Shown: positions 34,403 to 46,429 of the stretch, piece after piece
How the letters are laid out: every line of letters begins with the position of its first letter
Numbering within the stretch: position 1 is the first letter of the stretch
From: Taenia hydatigena
Taxonomy: Eukaryota; Platyhelminthes; Cestoda; Cyclophyllidea; Taeniidae
Direction of reading: 5' to 3'
DNA length: 64,000 nt
Assembly (NCBI GenBank): GCA_036345935.2
Contig: JADWOT020000001.1
Span: 35,716,952 to 35,780,951 of the forward strand
Made by a program: the position numbers and the translations under genes
Notes under the pieces: model-generated
What the model was told of the DNA's origin: nothing
What the model saw: only the letters and a program-made list of their open reading frames with translations
Databases searched by the model: none

Positions 34403-34729
34403 GTAAGTCTCACTCCCTTCTTTCCCTCCTCCTCCTGTTCATACTGGTCAAGTCACTTTGTAGGATTTACATTGCGGCTCTGGCTCAAGACATACTTCAT
34501 GCTTTTGTGCTCAATCATTTGACCCATAATTACTTGTAGGCTAGGCATACGTCTTTCAGCTGACTTGCTTTCAATGTTTGGGCAGCTAGCAGTAGCATCA
34601 GCGTTATTTCCACTTTAGACCACCTAATTTACAGGCATTAGACACATCGGCATGGTTTTGTTCCTTCTTTTAGCTAAGCGCTGGTGGCGAGAGTGAAATG
34701 CTCAACACCCCCCTAAGCTGTCCGCACTC

Positions 34730-34803
34730 ATCCACTCTCTTCTTCTTCTTCCTTCTCCTCCTCCTCCTTATTTTGCATCCTCACCCTTCTCTTCTTCTTC
34801 CAT
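34730..34803 (+). repeat. Pyrimidine tract
   Basis: TCTTCTTCTTCCTTCTCCTC runs interrupted by one short AT-containing stretch. Confidence 0.8.
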
Positions 34804-34937
34804 TTGTTATTTTGGGGCCGCGCAGGAAGGTGGCGCATCTTCTGCTGTTTAAGTTGTTAGGGATCATTCGCCTCGTCTCTTTCCCCTCTCCATATCCCTC
34901 TTCCCCACACCTCATAGCATGATAGTGTCGTGCTAAC

Positions 34938-35060
34938 AGAGTTTTGTCATAACAATACCTTCTTTTCGCCTTCTATGTGGGCAGGATGGGGTGGGTAGTA
35001 ATAAGACGAGCATTGATGGAGTGAGTGGGTGGGTGTGAGAGGCGCCATCACATTAAAATA
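34938..35060 (-). repeat. Family E fragment, copy 3
   Basis: Aligns with 43,955-44,055 in the same orientation, including GTTTTGTCATAACAATACC, CTTCTATGTGGGCAG and the AGACGAGCATTG region. Confidence 0.55.
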
Positions 35061-35639
35061 TTGGTCAACAATGTCAACTCTAGTGAGAAATGAGTGAACA
35101 GGGTTGTCAGCGACCTAGCTTACCGACTATGTGACAGACATTCCGTAATATGGAAAGTTAATGGGCATACACATGTCTGAAGTGCTCTTTCCACCTCACA
35201 TCTCGCATTGCCTCCCCTTCTAACATCGGCTGCTATGATATTCTAATGCTTCACACCTTGCATAAAACCGCCAAAATTGTGCAACGACAAACTGAACTAG
35301 AGTAATTGGTTAGCCATCGAATGAGCATAACCACAAAGGAGTGGCTGAACCATAGCTTAGCAATGACTAGGACGCACTATCTCTCGAACACAACGATTCG
35401 CAAGTGTCTGATTTTAAAATTTGTTTGTGAATGTGTGGTGTTTTAAAATTGCTTAGGAATTAAAGGCGCTAAGGTGTGGAAGTTACTTTACAACCTCATA
35501 ATGCTAGCCTGTCCCCAAATTCATCGTGTCAATGTGTAGCTTCGATTGTCCAAATGGTTTGTCTTCACACTACTGCAACAGGTCGTTTCATTTAAGCGTG
35601 AGTCCTCCGTTAAGATGAGAAGGATGTTAATCTAAGGAA

Positions 35640-35905
35640 GGATATAAGAATAGAGAATGTGCAATTATAAATCATCGTCTGTGTCACATTCAACGCAAGG
35701 TATCCCACTCAGATCAACATCGAAAACGGCTTTGTCAATTGTAGTTTGAATGTGTTTTGCGCGACGTGAATAAAATTAGTTCCGGCGGCGCCCACTTTCT
35801 GCGCTATTAAAGAATTTATTAGGAATAGGTAGAGCCAGACCCAACCGTGTCGATGGTGGGCGGAATTGTAGAGACTTAATCGGGCGTCTTTGGCACCTCT
35901 GCCTG
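35640..35905 (-). pseudogene. Coding-like segment, copy 1 of a diverged pair
   Basis: Aligns with 39,318-39,535. On the minus strand one frame (35,709-35,915) is open for 68 codons. Another frame reads FDVDLSGIPCVECDTDDD before a stop, matching SDVDLSRMLRVEYDTDDE in the second copy. A one-base difference between the copies just upstream puts the two halves of this similarity in different frames, so at least one copy is broken. The parent protein is not recognised. Confidence 0.3.
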
Positions 35906-36280
35906 CATCGGTCACGGGTACGAGCCAGATGCTGATGTTGATGTTGACCGCGTTGGTGATTGAGGGTTCTCGGGCGTAGAGTATCGGTACAAAATCAAAT
36001 GCCCCTCTATGTCGTCGTCCGAAAGACCAGGAGTAGTGTCGTTGCTGGTTATGCTGTCATCACATCGGCACTTGCTAATGTTGATAGATCACTGCCAGTT
36101 TCGATGTATCGGCATAACTGAAGTAGATGCGGTAGACTGAACGCTTCTCTTTGGCCATAAGCATTCGATGGATGCACACCCTTATACACAATTATTATTA
36201 TTTACCTTCAAGCGAGGAGTGTTCTCAGTCAAACGAGCTCAAACCACAACACTCTACCTTATTTGCCATGTCGCCGATGA

Positions 36281-36589
36281 TTCTTGTTCATTACTCGTTC
36301 TTCCACTAACCGTTCCAAGAAAAAAAGGAGGGTTAAAAAGAGGAGAACAAGCGCTGATTTCATTGCACACCATTCCGAACGTGTTAGCATAATGTTGCCA
36401 TTGTACCTACTTATTGCAAAGGATGAAGCACACCGCTTCGGCTGGAAGCAATTCGTCCCTCAGTGTTTCGAGTTGGATTTAACTCGTTGTTCCTCTCTGC
36501 CACGTAATGTTCACCACCTGTTCATTACTTTACTGGATCCTTGTAAGATCGTGTTATTGACAGTGATCAATCCAAATTTATCGGTCTGA
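36281..36589 (+). CDS. Coding-like frame with a basic cluster, unknown product
   Basis: The frame is open for 102 codons from after a TGA at 36,278 to a TGA at 36,587. It starts with a strongly basic cluster (RSKKKRRVKKRRT, like a nuclear localisation signal), then a hydrophobic start-like MLPLYLLIAKDEA, and ends with a leucine/valine-rich stretch. An ATG at about 36,391 could start the second half. No second copy noticed. No family recognised. Confidence 0.28.
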   Translation, partial: FLFITRSSTNRSKKKRRVKKRRTSADFIAHHSERVSIMLPLYLLIAKDEAHRFGWKQFVPQCFELDLTRCSSLPRNVHHLFITLLDPCKIVLLTVINPNLSV

Positions 36590-37496
36590 TGGGAATCGCC
36601 CTGTTCTACTAAGATCGATGCGCACTAATGGTAGCCGTCCTTTGAGGTGTCCAGAAGATAGCTAGAGAGTGCTGTTGCAGCGATGGGTCGCTTCTAAAAA
36701 TTTAGGGAATGGGACAAGGTTGGTAGATTTCCTCAAAGCTGCTTGTTAAACACTCAAGTCATCCAAAGGCGAGCTACCACCCCAACGATTGATGAGAAGC
36801 AGTCAGCAGTCCCACCTTCCTCCACCCAACCGGCAGTCCAAGCTAAATGCAAACACCCTGAAAGGGCTCTTTTGCACATTCGCCCTTAGCGTCACTGATT
36901 TGTGTTGATGACACTCCAGTCCCTTCCTTACCTTTGGCATATTTCCAAGTAAGTAGGCTGTGCAAGCATTGCTACTCTGGTGACAGGGCGATCATCATGC
37001 GGAGGTCACATGCTTTTGGTCTCGATCAACATTGATGGAAAAGTAGCCTCCAGGTAGAGCGGTCTGTACCTCTGTGTACAATTTGTGGCTGCAATGTCAG
37101 TAGCGGTGTGCCAACAAGTCCGTGAAGGACTGCACTAGGTTCAGCGTTCACCTCTCCTACTTAGCGTCATTCAACTCCAATGATGGTTTCTGCTCCTACC
37201 GTGGTGTAATTGTCTTAGGAGTTTTCGGTTTCTTACTCACCACAAGCCAAGTTAAGGCACTAATTGGATGTACGATGAGGATTTCATTATCGTGTGAAGG
37301 ATAGGTGCATCAGCCTCTTTCTCAACTTTCAAACAGCTGAGGTTCTTTTTAGAATAGCTTACGCCTGGACGTGGTGACGTTGGGAGCACGCAAGTTGTGA
37401 CTGCAGCTGCAGAATGCTATTGCAGCAAAGCATCAATGCGTCTTGGCATTCTGTGCTTAATCTTCTGACTGGAAGCATTTGAGGAGGAGTGGACGC

Positions 37497-38340
37497 TAAC
37501 TGGGCAAGCACAGACATTTCAATAGTCCTCTCTGAAGGACAGCTGACGTCACTCTCTGATTGATAGATGCTAGAATGTGGTTTGGTTAATGTTGGACTGA
37601 ACTGGGATGCGAGGTAGGCAGCTGGCTGGCCCATTAAACGATACACTGGCACTGCGACATGCTACTCATTAGTTAGTTAGTAGCAATGCGTTGTGTGCGG
37701 ATGTGTCTTGGCCCACTGAATTTGCCTTTTATATGGATCGGTAACTGGTTTGTGCAGTTTGTTTGTGAGTCCGTGAGTTAGTAGCTCCGTGTTGAATGGC
37801 AATGTCTACTGAACCACAAAATTTATCTCTTATACGCTTGGTAACTGGTTGGTCTGGTTTGTTTGTTAGTCAGTTATTAAGCCGTTAAGTAGGTTATTGG
37901 TCAGGGAAATTCACTGCGGTAGAGGTTAGCAGTGCAGGGAATTCTGAGGAGCGGCATTGTTATTTATGCTGATGTCCGCTTCCATGAATGCCTTGAACGC
38001 AACAGTTAATCACATTATCCTCTTGTAACTATATCTCTCTTTCTCCGTAGATCAACGGGCATCTAGAGATCTAGCCTGCGACATGATTCTAGCAGCAAGC
38101 GTGACTCATTTGACGTGCCGAGCTAATGTTTTATTATCCGAAATCACTCCAAGGGCATCACATCGATTTTAACTCTCTCGTTTTACCCGTTGTGAGGGTA
38201 AAATGAAGTTTTAATATGGTTAATGTTGCCCATTTTGGTGCATAAACATCACTTTTGCTGTTGTCGCTTGTACTTGCAGTCACTTGATACGGCGTTTCTT
38301 TTCGACTAGCGGACCAGCTACCCAATATTGGGTATTACGG
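37497..38340 (+). repeat. Family D repeat (probable start of A), copy 1
   Basis: Nearly the same as 44,542-45,250 over its first 300 bp, the youngest-looking pair in the window. Its right part (37,926-38,330) aligns with the left end of the A copy at 60,882-61,160, so D appears to be the upstream continuation of A. Confidence 0.8.
37700..37890 (+). repeat. Two-unit tandem inside D copy 1
   Basis: A unit of about 95 bp occurs twice (each with TGGTAACTGGTT and CAGTTTGTTTG or a variant). The partner at 44,700-44,830 has only one unit. Confidence 0.6.
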
Positions 38341-38403
38341 TAGCTATACGTTAACCAGATGCTGCCAACGTACGTCCCTCCCTTTTCACTGACGATTTTA
38401 CTT

Positions 38404-38619
38404 TACCCTTTGCCCGATTTCGCTTGAATGGGGGGTCAACAAAGCCTTTGGTGTAACACCGAACTTCATTTGAAACAACCTCTGGGATGACGAGAAGGGG
38501 ATTGTGGAGAGAAAGAGCTGTTTGAGGAATCGGCTCTTAACCACAAAAACAGCAAAATATCCGCTAAGGTCCTTTACAGCTCTCTTTGATTCTAGATAAG
38601 CGCCTTGGCTCCACAAGAA
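38404..38619 (-). CDS. Candidate exon, unknown product
   Basis: The minus strand is open from just after a TGA at 38,622 to a CAAAG followed by a GTAAAG donor near 38,404 (stop at 38,398). The peptide is well mixed: AYLESKRAVKDLSGYF, a hydrophobic FAVFVV, then KFGVTPKALLTPHSSE. The neighbouring frame 38,564-38,806 is also open. No second copy noticed. No family recognised. Confidence 0.28.
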
Positions 38620-39317
38620 TCAGGTGCAGGGCAGAAAGACCATCAGAAAATGACGGCAATGAATTGGTGGAGAAGGAGAAGGTGGAGGAGAAGGATGTGC
38701 AGGTGGGGAATAAAATGTGAGACAAAGAGTGTTGGAGCGCGAGCATTTTACTTTCACCACCAGAAGGAAAGGGATCCTTGATCAACTGCAGCATGAGCTG
38801 AAGCAAGAGCTGCTATGCAACACCTGCAGTGTGAGTTGAGGAGAAGGAAGGAAAAAAGAAAATACAATCGTGTGAGAAGGTGAGCGAATGACTGGCCTTC
38901 CATTTACCTGCCCATCCACAGTGACTAATCAGAACAAAGACAAGGCAGGAGAACAGAGTCTCTAGTGGTCGGATAGACTCAAGTTTATTTGGCTGTAAAG
39001 CTTATCACGCCTCCCAGGTCTCATTGGCCCTCCAATCCAGAAGCCTGAATGTGAACTTAGCCAGATAGGCGTCAATAAGCGAGAAGCACCGAAAAGAGGG
39101 AGACTCGAACTTCTCAATTCAAAGTCTTCATAAAGCTCTATCACTTGTAGGCCCATGAAATAACTAGTAGCAAACATCCAACCAACCAATGTCGTCGCTC
39201 ACCTCCTGTCACACCTGCTACGCATATGTTTTGTTTAAGCATGTGCATCTCGTAAAGAGAAGAAGGTTGCAGGTCTAAAGGGTTGAAGGAGGAAGGAGAT
39301 TGCGTGATTGTGACTCA

Positions 39318-39535
39318 TCATCCGTGTCATATTCAACGCGAAGCATCCTACTCAGATCAACATCAGAAATTGGTTCCGTCAATCGTATTTTGAATGTGTC
39401 TCAACCAATGCGCGTGGAGGCATTTACATTGACGACCCATTTTGGTTGCTTCAAAGATGTTATTTGATAAATTGGTAGAGCTAAGCCCAATCATCACCGA
39501 CAACCATGGCGATGGTGGGTAAAACCTCCCGACAG
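39318..39535 (-). pseudogene. Coding-like segment, copy 2 of a diverged pair
   Basis: Partner of 35,640-35,905. The frame with DVDLSRMLRVEYDTDDESQS is open for about 28 codons after a stop; upstream the similarity to copy 1 continues in a shifted frame. Confidence 0.3.
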
Positions 39536-39782
39536 CTCACCTTGGTCATGAGACTATCATCTCAAAAAGAGGGATTAGTTTGGACAATCTCCCATGATTA
39601 ACTAATCAGACTACTAGTCAGCTTGTCATCGAGCAGTGTGGCATAAATGAGTAAACATACACATTTCAACACTTCTCTCTGGGACACCAGTTAGGAACAC
39701 GCTTCTTCTATGCTCTCCTTCTGCTGCTTATTGGTGGTGATTTGCGGCGATGATTGCGCCAGGGCTGAAGGGCTTGAAGTGA

Positions 39783-39983
39783 GGAGGAGAGGTGCATTAC
39801 AAAACTGCTCCTAAATGTAGACTATGCATTTACCCAGGATGCAAGCAGGCAGCGTGGTTTTGTGTCTGGAGGACATACATGGAAGACTGGGTGCAGTGCG
39901 TGGGTACCATGCGAGGGCAAAAGGACGAGCAACTGGTAACTTGGCAAGTACTCTTCCATAGGACAATGCGTCAAACAGTTTGA
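39783..39983 (+). CDS. Coding-like frame with cysteine pairs, unknown product
   Basis: Open for 66 codons from after a TGA at 39,780 to a TGA at 39,981. The peptide has CRLC, then a cysteine five residues on and another seven further, followed by tryptophan-rich sequence (WFCVWRTYMEDW). This spacing is zinc-finger-like but fits no family I can name. No ATG precedes the cysteines. Confidence 0.27.
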   Translation, partial: GGEVHYKTAPKCRLCIYPGCKQAAWFCVWRTYMEDWVQCVGTMRGQKDEQLVTWQVLFHRTMRQTV

Positions 39984-40639
39984 ATGCGATTATTATCCCA
40001 TTTCTATTTGGGATGATAAAGCTCTGTCGGTGTAAGCTAACTAAATACGGTAGGCACGTTTCCCATTTCTTCCATCCGACCCAAAAGCTTAGCAGTAATA
40101 AAGTTCCTTGCTTAATGCCAAAGCATCAACAAGACTGATGCCCTGCAGAGCCATTAAGCCTCCTTGAATTAAGCATCACATGCCAATATCTTTACATCAT
40201 TCACCTCCTCCATCGCCTTCCACTCCTTATTCGCTCACTTGGCTACCTTCTCGTCAATACAATGGTGTTGAGAGAATTCGCCGGTACATACCTATTGTTG
40301 CTAAGTACCCAGAGTAGGTCATAACACTACCAGAAATAAGTTCAAATCTTAATAGTATTTGTTTAACGTTTTGGTATGATAATTTGCACAATAGGCAGAA
40401 CAGAACTGATTTTCTTCTCCGTGTTGAGATGAAACTCCATTGGATTGAAAAGGATGAGTGAGGGGTTATAATGACAATCCAACCAACCCCTTTCTAAAAA
40501 GCATTCTGTATTAAGTGCATTTAGAGGAACGATCCAAACACCTCCCAAAGGCCACTTTCCCGTGCAGCAGCTTAATCATTCTAGTAGACCCAGTTTACTG
40601 GGCCTTCACACCTTAGCCAGTACGCTCAACTTCGTCACC

Positions 40640-41435
40640 AATGATGAAAAGTACCACCAATGAATTTATGGCCAGGAGAGAAACAGCAAGCGCTGGAAGT
40701 GAAGTCGAGAAGGAATATATGAATGTAAATCTACTACACACTTTAAACAGGCACTGCACACTTGTCTGCTTAAATAGATTAGTTGTGTAGCCATGGCCTG
40801 TTTAGTGACTGGGCCAAGTGTCAAAGGTGAAGTGAGGCTACTCCTTCCTGCGCACATTCTAGCTGCAAAGTCAGCGGCAGTGTACCAACATATCTGTCGT
40901 GGTGTGTGGCAGGCTTTGCGTTCATCTTTTCCACTTGACCATCATTTCCTAGGAATGAGTCGACCAAATGCAGGTCGGTGTCCATCTCCTTCGTTGGCGA
41001 CCCAGTAAAAGGAACACGGTGGTGAGGGTCAACTATTGCATCATTCACTAGTGGGGACGGATGCCCAGGCGTCCTCTTATGTCGGCATATTCGCTATGTA
41101 TATGCTTGGTTGAGTATTCATCATTGCTAGCCGAGAAGCGATCGGCGAACACGCTATTCACTACGAAAGCGTCGTCATCCTCCTTCAAGGGCGATATGGA
41201 CTCCCTAAGGCAGCATAACCCTCATCACTCTGCCTCGCTCACTGCATCACCAGCAATTGAGAGTACCCGCCACTTGCTCTCACTCTACTTGTCTCAAGGA
41301 AACAAAGCTAAGGAGGAAAAGACTAGCAAGAAATCTGCGGCATATTGAAGTAAATTGATTGGAGAACGAAATTAAATGAAGGACCACAATCTATCTTCTC
41401 CTGTCACGAGTAGCGCACAGCTGCCTGTCCATGCA
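40640..41435 (-). repeat. Family G repeat, copy 1
   Basis: Aligns with 46,430-47,240 and 55,890-56,480 in the same orientation. All three, read on the minus strand, end with a peptide-level similarity (TKQ or TKR, then A-Q-x-x-YL) near 40,780, 46,485 and 55,985. A W core lies at 41,078-41,152 and an E core at 41,385-41,435. Confidence 0.65.
41078..41152 (-). repeat. W core copy
   Basis: The palindrome is degraded to GATCGGCGAAC; the preceding reverse of the TATATA and TTGAGTA stretch is clear. Confidence 0.65.
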
Positions 41436-41539
41436 GGCCAACATGCGAGTTCATTTTCGATAAACTGAGTGAATGAAAGATGGACAACATTGTTATGCCA
41501 CCGATGCCAAATGTGCTAAACAGCTAGCCCATTAATCGT

Positions 41540-41660
41540 GGGAGCGGAAGACGATATGACTTCATTGCAGAGAAATCGTCTATTACCGACATCTCAAACG
41601 AACCCATGGAGAGGTGGTACCCGCCTATGCCAACTTCAAGCATCTCCTCATGGAATCCTG
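41540..41660 (+). repeat. Family B fragment
   Basis: CCATGGAGAGGTGGTACCCG and the following bases align with 6,599-6,650. Confidence 0.55.
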
Positions 41661-41739
41661 TGTTTACCAAACGGGTCTCATTTAACCAAGATGATTATTC
41701 AATCCAACAAATGTATACTGCAAAGGAGCCAATGCAAAG

Positions 41740-42020
41740 ATGCGGCTAAAGCACCATCAACGTTGGTGGATTATGAGGTGGTCAATCTGGTCGTGCAAAT
41801 TGGCAGGCCGGCGTGTGTGCCTCCATCTTCGGCTAATTAGAGCGGCACTTATTAAAGGGACAAAGCGATGCAGCGATAAAACTAGTCCCTCTATAATTGT
41901 GCTTAACCTTCATCACTCTACCTCGTTCATCACTTCACCAGTGATGGAGAAAGTCGCCTGCATGCACACACTCCATCGCACTCATGCGGATGCGTTGGCG
42001 CACCGCTGCTGAATTTACAG
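41740..42020 (+). repeat. Family G fragment, opposite orientation
   Basis: Reverse complement of about 56,180-56,395, including GTGCTTAACC and TTCACCAGTGATGGAG. Confidence 0.6.
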
Positions 42021-42169
42021 CCAGGAATTTCACATCGTAACAACTCGCTCTGCCTGAAGCTAGTTCTTTGCGATTGTAGCGACCGCAACATGTTGTTCCA
42101 GCCAAAAAGAAGCAGTGCTTGCACAACCTGCTTACTTGGAAATTCGCTGAAGTAAAGATACAGGTCTGT

Positions 42170-42900
42170 GGCCATTGATGGTTGATGCGGTGGTCAATCC
42201 GACTAGTAACTGATTGCTCTTGACCTCTGAGTGGTTGACAGCAGACTTGATTTTCGGCGGAATTGCAAACACCTTTAGCGTCTCGATCTCCTAGCGTCCA
42301 TCGATGCCATCGCCTTCCTATTTCCGGTAGGTGTCTCTCCAGAACAGATACAAGTGGCATCCGTGCTCCACCCCACAGCAATAAAGACACCAATGAGCGA
42401 TTTACACCTCTGTGCACGCCATCAAAGAGCGTTTTAAGGTTACTGTGAGTTAAAGTGGGCAACGATTCCATCAATGAACCTAACAGTATGCAAAGAAACT
42501 GCGTTTCGTTTCTTAGTTCACGTCTGTCAAGAATCCTTTGTTTCGTCCATGTTTCTGATTTATCAATGTCTCATCAAGTGGTCCGCACATTATGTAAATA
42601 GACCTTCCAAACATATTAATTGTAGAGTTTTGAGCATCAGTTGAGAAATCTCTTAGACTGCTTAACATTGATGTAGTAGGTGGGGCCGAACTGGGTGATA
42701 TTTGAGTTGACAAGGATGCCAGCTTGCTAAATACTAGCTAGCTGACTTGATGACAGGTAGACAAACAGTCCAACTGGTATTTGCGAACTCCATGGTTAGT
42801 TGGCCAGTTCTCTGGCTAGGTGAGTAGAAGGGCCAGTTTGCTCGTCAGCCTCGAATACACGCAGGCGACTTGCCATAGCTTCTCTCACTAGATGGGTCGG
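42170..42900 (-). repeat. Family A fragment
   Basis: 42,200-42,265 aligns with 12,610-12,670, 42,505-42,560 with 12,870-12,920, and 42,718-42,755 with 13,022-13,055, in order. The 179-codon minus frame at 41,935-42,474 runs through this repeat and G, and is therefore not called as a gene. Confidence 0.6.
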
Positions 42901-43944
42901 CGTTCATCCAGAGAGAAGTCACTGCAAGGTGATTTAAATGACTGCCATAGCACACTTAGGAACTGCATTTATTTTAAGCTCACAATTTATTCTCTTAACT
43001 CTACTTGGACACTCTAGCAGGTTAGTAATGCAGTCCATGTCTTACTTCAAATAAAACCAAGCTTTCGTGGGCATATTTTTCAATTTTAAGCCAACTTTCA
43101 TGATAGGTGTTGCACCATTAGCTAATTAGGTAAAATAAACGGGGACTAACAGAACTGTACTGGGTTCCTGAGGTAAAGCATCATCCTGTGACTGCGTGGT
43201 ACCTGTGGCTAGAGAGTTGTCACTGCAACGCACCAAGTGTAGAGCACTTGGGAATAAGCCCAACCGTCATTCATCATTGCCACTTATACGTGGTAGGTGT
43301 GTTGCAGAGCTCGACAATCCACTCGAGCTCCTCGATTCCTCTGAGGAACATGAAAACTTTCCTTCTTGCAGTTATGGACATTGTTCTGCTAAACTAGCCT
43401 AACATGACCTGTCAGCATATTGAATTCAAATATTAAAGTGTTATCCATTTACTTGGCCTTTTATTCCTCTTATCAGGAGGCAGGAGAGAGCTACAAGACT
43501 AAGAGATGGGTTTACTAAGCTACAGATTAATTTAATCCACAAAACTCAATCGGAATCTTCCAACTGGACGATTACCCTACTGTAGGCGCTAATCCCTCTC
43601 CTCATCTTTCTCATTCTGCCTTTAAACCAACACATTTCATAACATTATCATTGCTAATTGGTCTCTCTTTATTGCATTAACCCTGGATATGATCCACAGG
43701 GATCCTCAAATTAAGCTTATAATTTTCACTTTGCCTGGATCTTCTACAAAGCCTCACAGCACGGCGGCCACAGTAGGTGTTCAACTCTGTGGACCTGTAT
43801 TAAGCATGCTAAATCACAGAAAATGTACAATATTACAAAGTGGGTGCATATGAAATCACAAGGCTGTTTCCTTGTTTAGGAGGCGATTTCCTTTCCGCCC
43901 CACTCTCATCTCACATTGCCACACCCTGTTGCATGTTTGCATGG

Positions 43945-44440
43945 TTCAAACAGAGCTTTTGTCATGTCAGTGCCTTCTTTTCACCTTTCTTGTGGGCAGT
44001 ACCAGGTAGAAGTTAATGGCACAAGCATTGGTGGTAGAGGAAATGTGGATGGCGTGTGTCGATTTCCTCCTTGGAATCCCTACATTGTCAAACATGTCAA
44101 GAGATCGCGTGTGGGTTAGCTTAATCGACATCTAAAGTCCAAAAGCCGGAGGCTGAAGCTCCTCGCAATTTCTCTCCCTTCGACACCCATCTGGACACGT
44201 TTGTCACCAGAAGCCTCAGTCGATTCGACATTAAGATCTGCGCAGGGTGATAGTCTCCACACGCGGGTGGATAGTGCACCCAACGCAGATAGGTAGGTGG
44301 GTGGGTAAGAAGTCGGAGATCTGCCCAACTTATCACACGAATGTCCTTCCTTGCTAACTTATATGGGCAGTAAAGCTTGCACCACCTGCAAATAGAGTAG
44401 CTAGATTGTTGTCCTTCGTTCACATTCTTTTTTTTAACAA
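43945..44440 (-). repeat. Family E repeat, copy 2
   Basis: Reverse complement of 28,330-28,830. The left end includes the GCACAAGCATTGGTGGTAG block also seen at 28,722. The E core is at its right end (44,345-44,430). Confidence 0.75.
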
Positions 44441-44541
44441 ATCCTTGAGCAGTGTGACACTTGACTTTCCTCTCTCATAACGACAGAGTGAGGGCAGGCA
44501 GAGAGAGTCTTTTTCTTTGGAGGCAAAAACGATGCCAGTTC

Positions 44542-45250
44542 TAACTAGGCAAACACAGACATTCCAATGGTCTTCTCCGGAGGACAGCTGACGTCACTCT
44601 CTGATTGATGGATGCTAGAAGGTGGTTTGGTAATGTTGGACTGAATTTGTATGTGAAATAGGCAGCTGGCTGGCCCATTAAACGATACACTGGCACTGCG
44701 ACATGCTACTCATTAGTCAGTCAGTAGCTATGCGTTGTGTGTGCATGTGTCTTGGCCCACTGAATTTGCCTTTTATATAGACTGGTAACTGGTTGGTGCA
44801 GTTTGTTTGATAGTCCGTGATACAGCCGCTAAGTGGTTTGGTGGTCGGAGAAATTTACTGTGGTAAAGGTCAGCAGTGCAGGGAAGTCTGAAGAGCATCA
44901 TGTTTACTGCTGCCACCATCAACTTCCCTAAAATGCCTTGAATGCCACAGCCCATTATATCATCCTTTTGTCACTACTTCTCCATCTCGGTAAGTTGACG
45001 ATTATCTGGAGACCAAGCCTTCGCCATGCTTCAGGCAGCAAGCGAGACTCACTTGATGTGTCAATAAACGTTTGCGCCATCCAAAGTCAATCCAAAGGTA
45101 TTTTAACTATCTCAACCATCTCCTTGTCACCCTATCCAAGTCTGAAATGCAGTGCGTAGACACCACCACTGTCAATTGAGATCTCGAGATGTGGTTACTA
45201 TACCGTCCCACGGTAACGAAGTTGCAGGTCATGAAGATCCTTATCTCGAC
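44542..45250 (+). repeat. Family D repeat, copy 2
   Basis: Same orientation as 37,497-38,340 and closest to it over 44,542-44,830. The region 45,250-45,700 after it shows no second copy and no coding-like frame. Confidence 0.8.
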
Positions 45251-45705
45251 GTCTATGTCCAACACAACTACAGCGTATTTTAGGCCATGGATTGCTTGGC
45301 AGAGAGCTCAACCCGATGTGAGCCATTGTCTCGTCTTCCAATCTCAAGGCATCTGTTCGACTCACTTGATCCTTACTGTGAGGCAAGTCTTTCCTTGTGC
45401 AAATTAAATGCTTTTGGGGTGGAGTCATTGGTGCTGCATTCTCCGCTAGGCTTCCAGTGATAGGTGAATGCCGTTCTCCTTGTCAACATCCGATAAGTCG
45501 GAATGACTGTGGGTAGTCGGACTGCTAGGGGGTCGACTGCTCGAAATGACAATTAGGGTGTTTTCGCACAGACTACTTCAATGATTACCCACATGTAAAG
45601 GCGAATTCGACGCAATGGAATCGTTCAGAAATTTCTGGAGTGGGTTGAATAGCTGCTGGTGATTCAATTCAACCAGGCGTCATTGCCCTCTCTACCTACG
45701 CCAAC

Positions 45706-45990
45706 ATGCCAGCTGTGCAGCCACCTTTGTTTGGCTTGTCACGGACGTCTTTTCAACGACCTTGTGCAAGAACTAAAATCATCGAATGTGAGAGCATTTG
45801 GCTAGAGAAAGAAGTAGACGATGGTTTGAAGCTAAGAGGCGAAGTGAACTTGGGAGGAGACAACTGCTGGACATGTTGGTTACTCTGGTGGATTTTATGT
45901 GTCACTGTCATCAAAATGACAGTGCATCAATCGCAAAAACTTAGACGCATTAGGTCGAATGTAAGCCACGCAGATGAGGTGTCGGCGTGA
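45706..45990 (+). CDS. ATG-initiated open frame with a membrane-like segment
   Basis: 94 codons from an ATG at 45,706 to a TGA. The peptide starts MPAVQPPLFGLSRTSF, becomes acidic, then has a tryptophan-rich hydrophobic stretch (CWTCWLLWWILCVTVIKM). The part at 45,825-45,895 aligns with family B (55,017-55,080), so this is either a B-derived frame or a chance opening. Confidence 0.2.
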   Translation: MPAVQPPLFGLSRTSFQRPCARTKIIECESIWLEKEVDDGLKLRGEVNLGGDNCWTCWLLWWILCVTVIKMTVHQSQKLRRIRSNVSHADEVSA

Positions 45991-46429
45991 GAGGTATCGG
46001 TGTAACAGCTCCCATCCACGCTATAATGTTCGCTGTTTAACCGGGCCGAGTGTAGGCGTAGAACAAAACCACTCGAGTCGCTCGTGTCGTGTTGACTTTC
46101 TTTGCGACTGCACGCTAATCACAACCAGCAGATCCAAGGATTCCGATGTGGTTGATGCTAGAAAGTACTCAAAAGGGCTCTGTTCTGACCCACTTACCGT
46201 TTCCTTCTCCTGCTTACTCGAATAATCCGAACCACCTCTTACATGCGAAAATCACATTACAAGGGCTGTCTTGTGGTGACGATGTCACTCATGCACGATG
46301 CGAACGTACCGACATAAGACATTAACATTCATTAGATGGCTTAAAGGGGAAAGTCGGGCAAAAGATGAGATTTCTCAGGGCTGCAATCCACTTTAACAAT
46401 AGATGAATGCTGGGTCTCTCTCATATTGC

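Noticed and set aside
41935..42474. Longest minus-strand open frame (179 codons) as a gene
   Set aside because: It runs through fragments of families G and A that occur elsewhere with stops, and has no splice context or motif.
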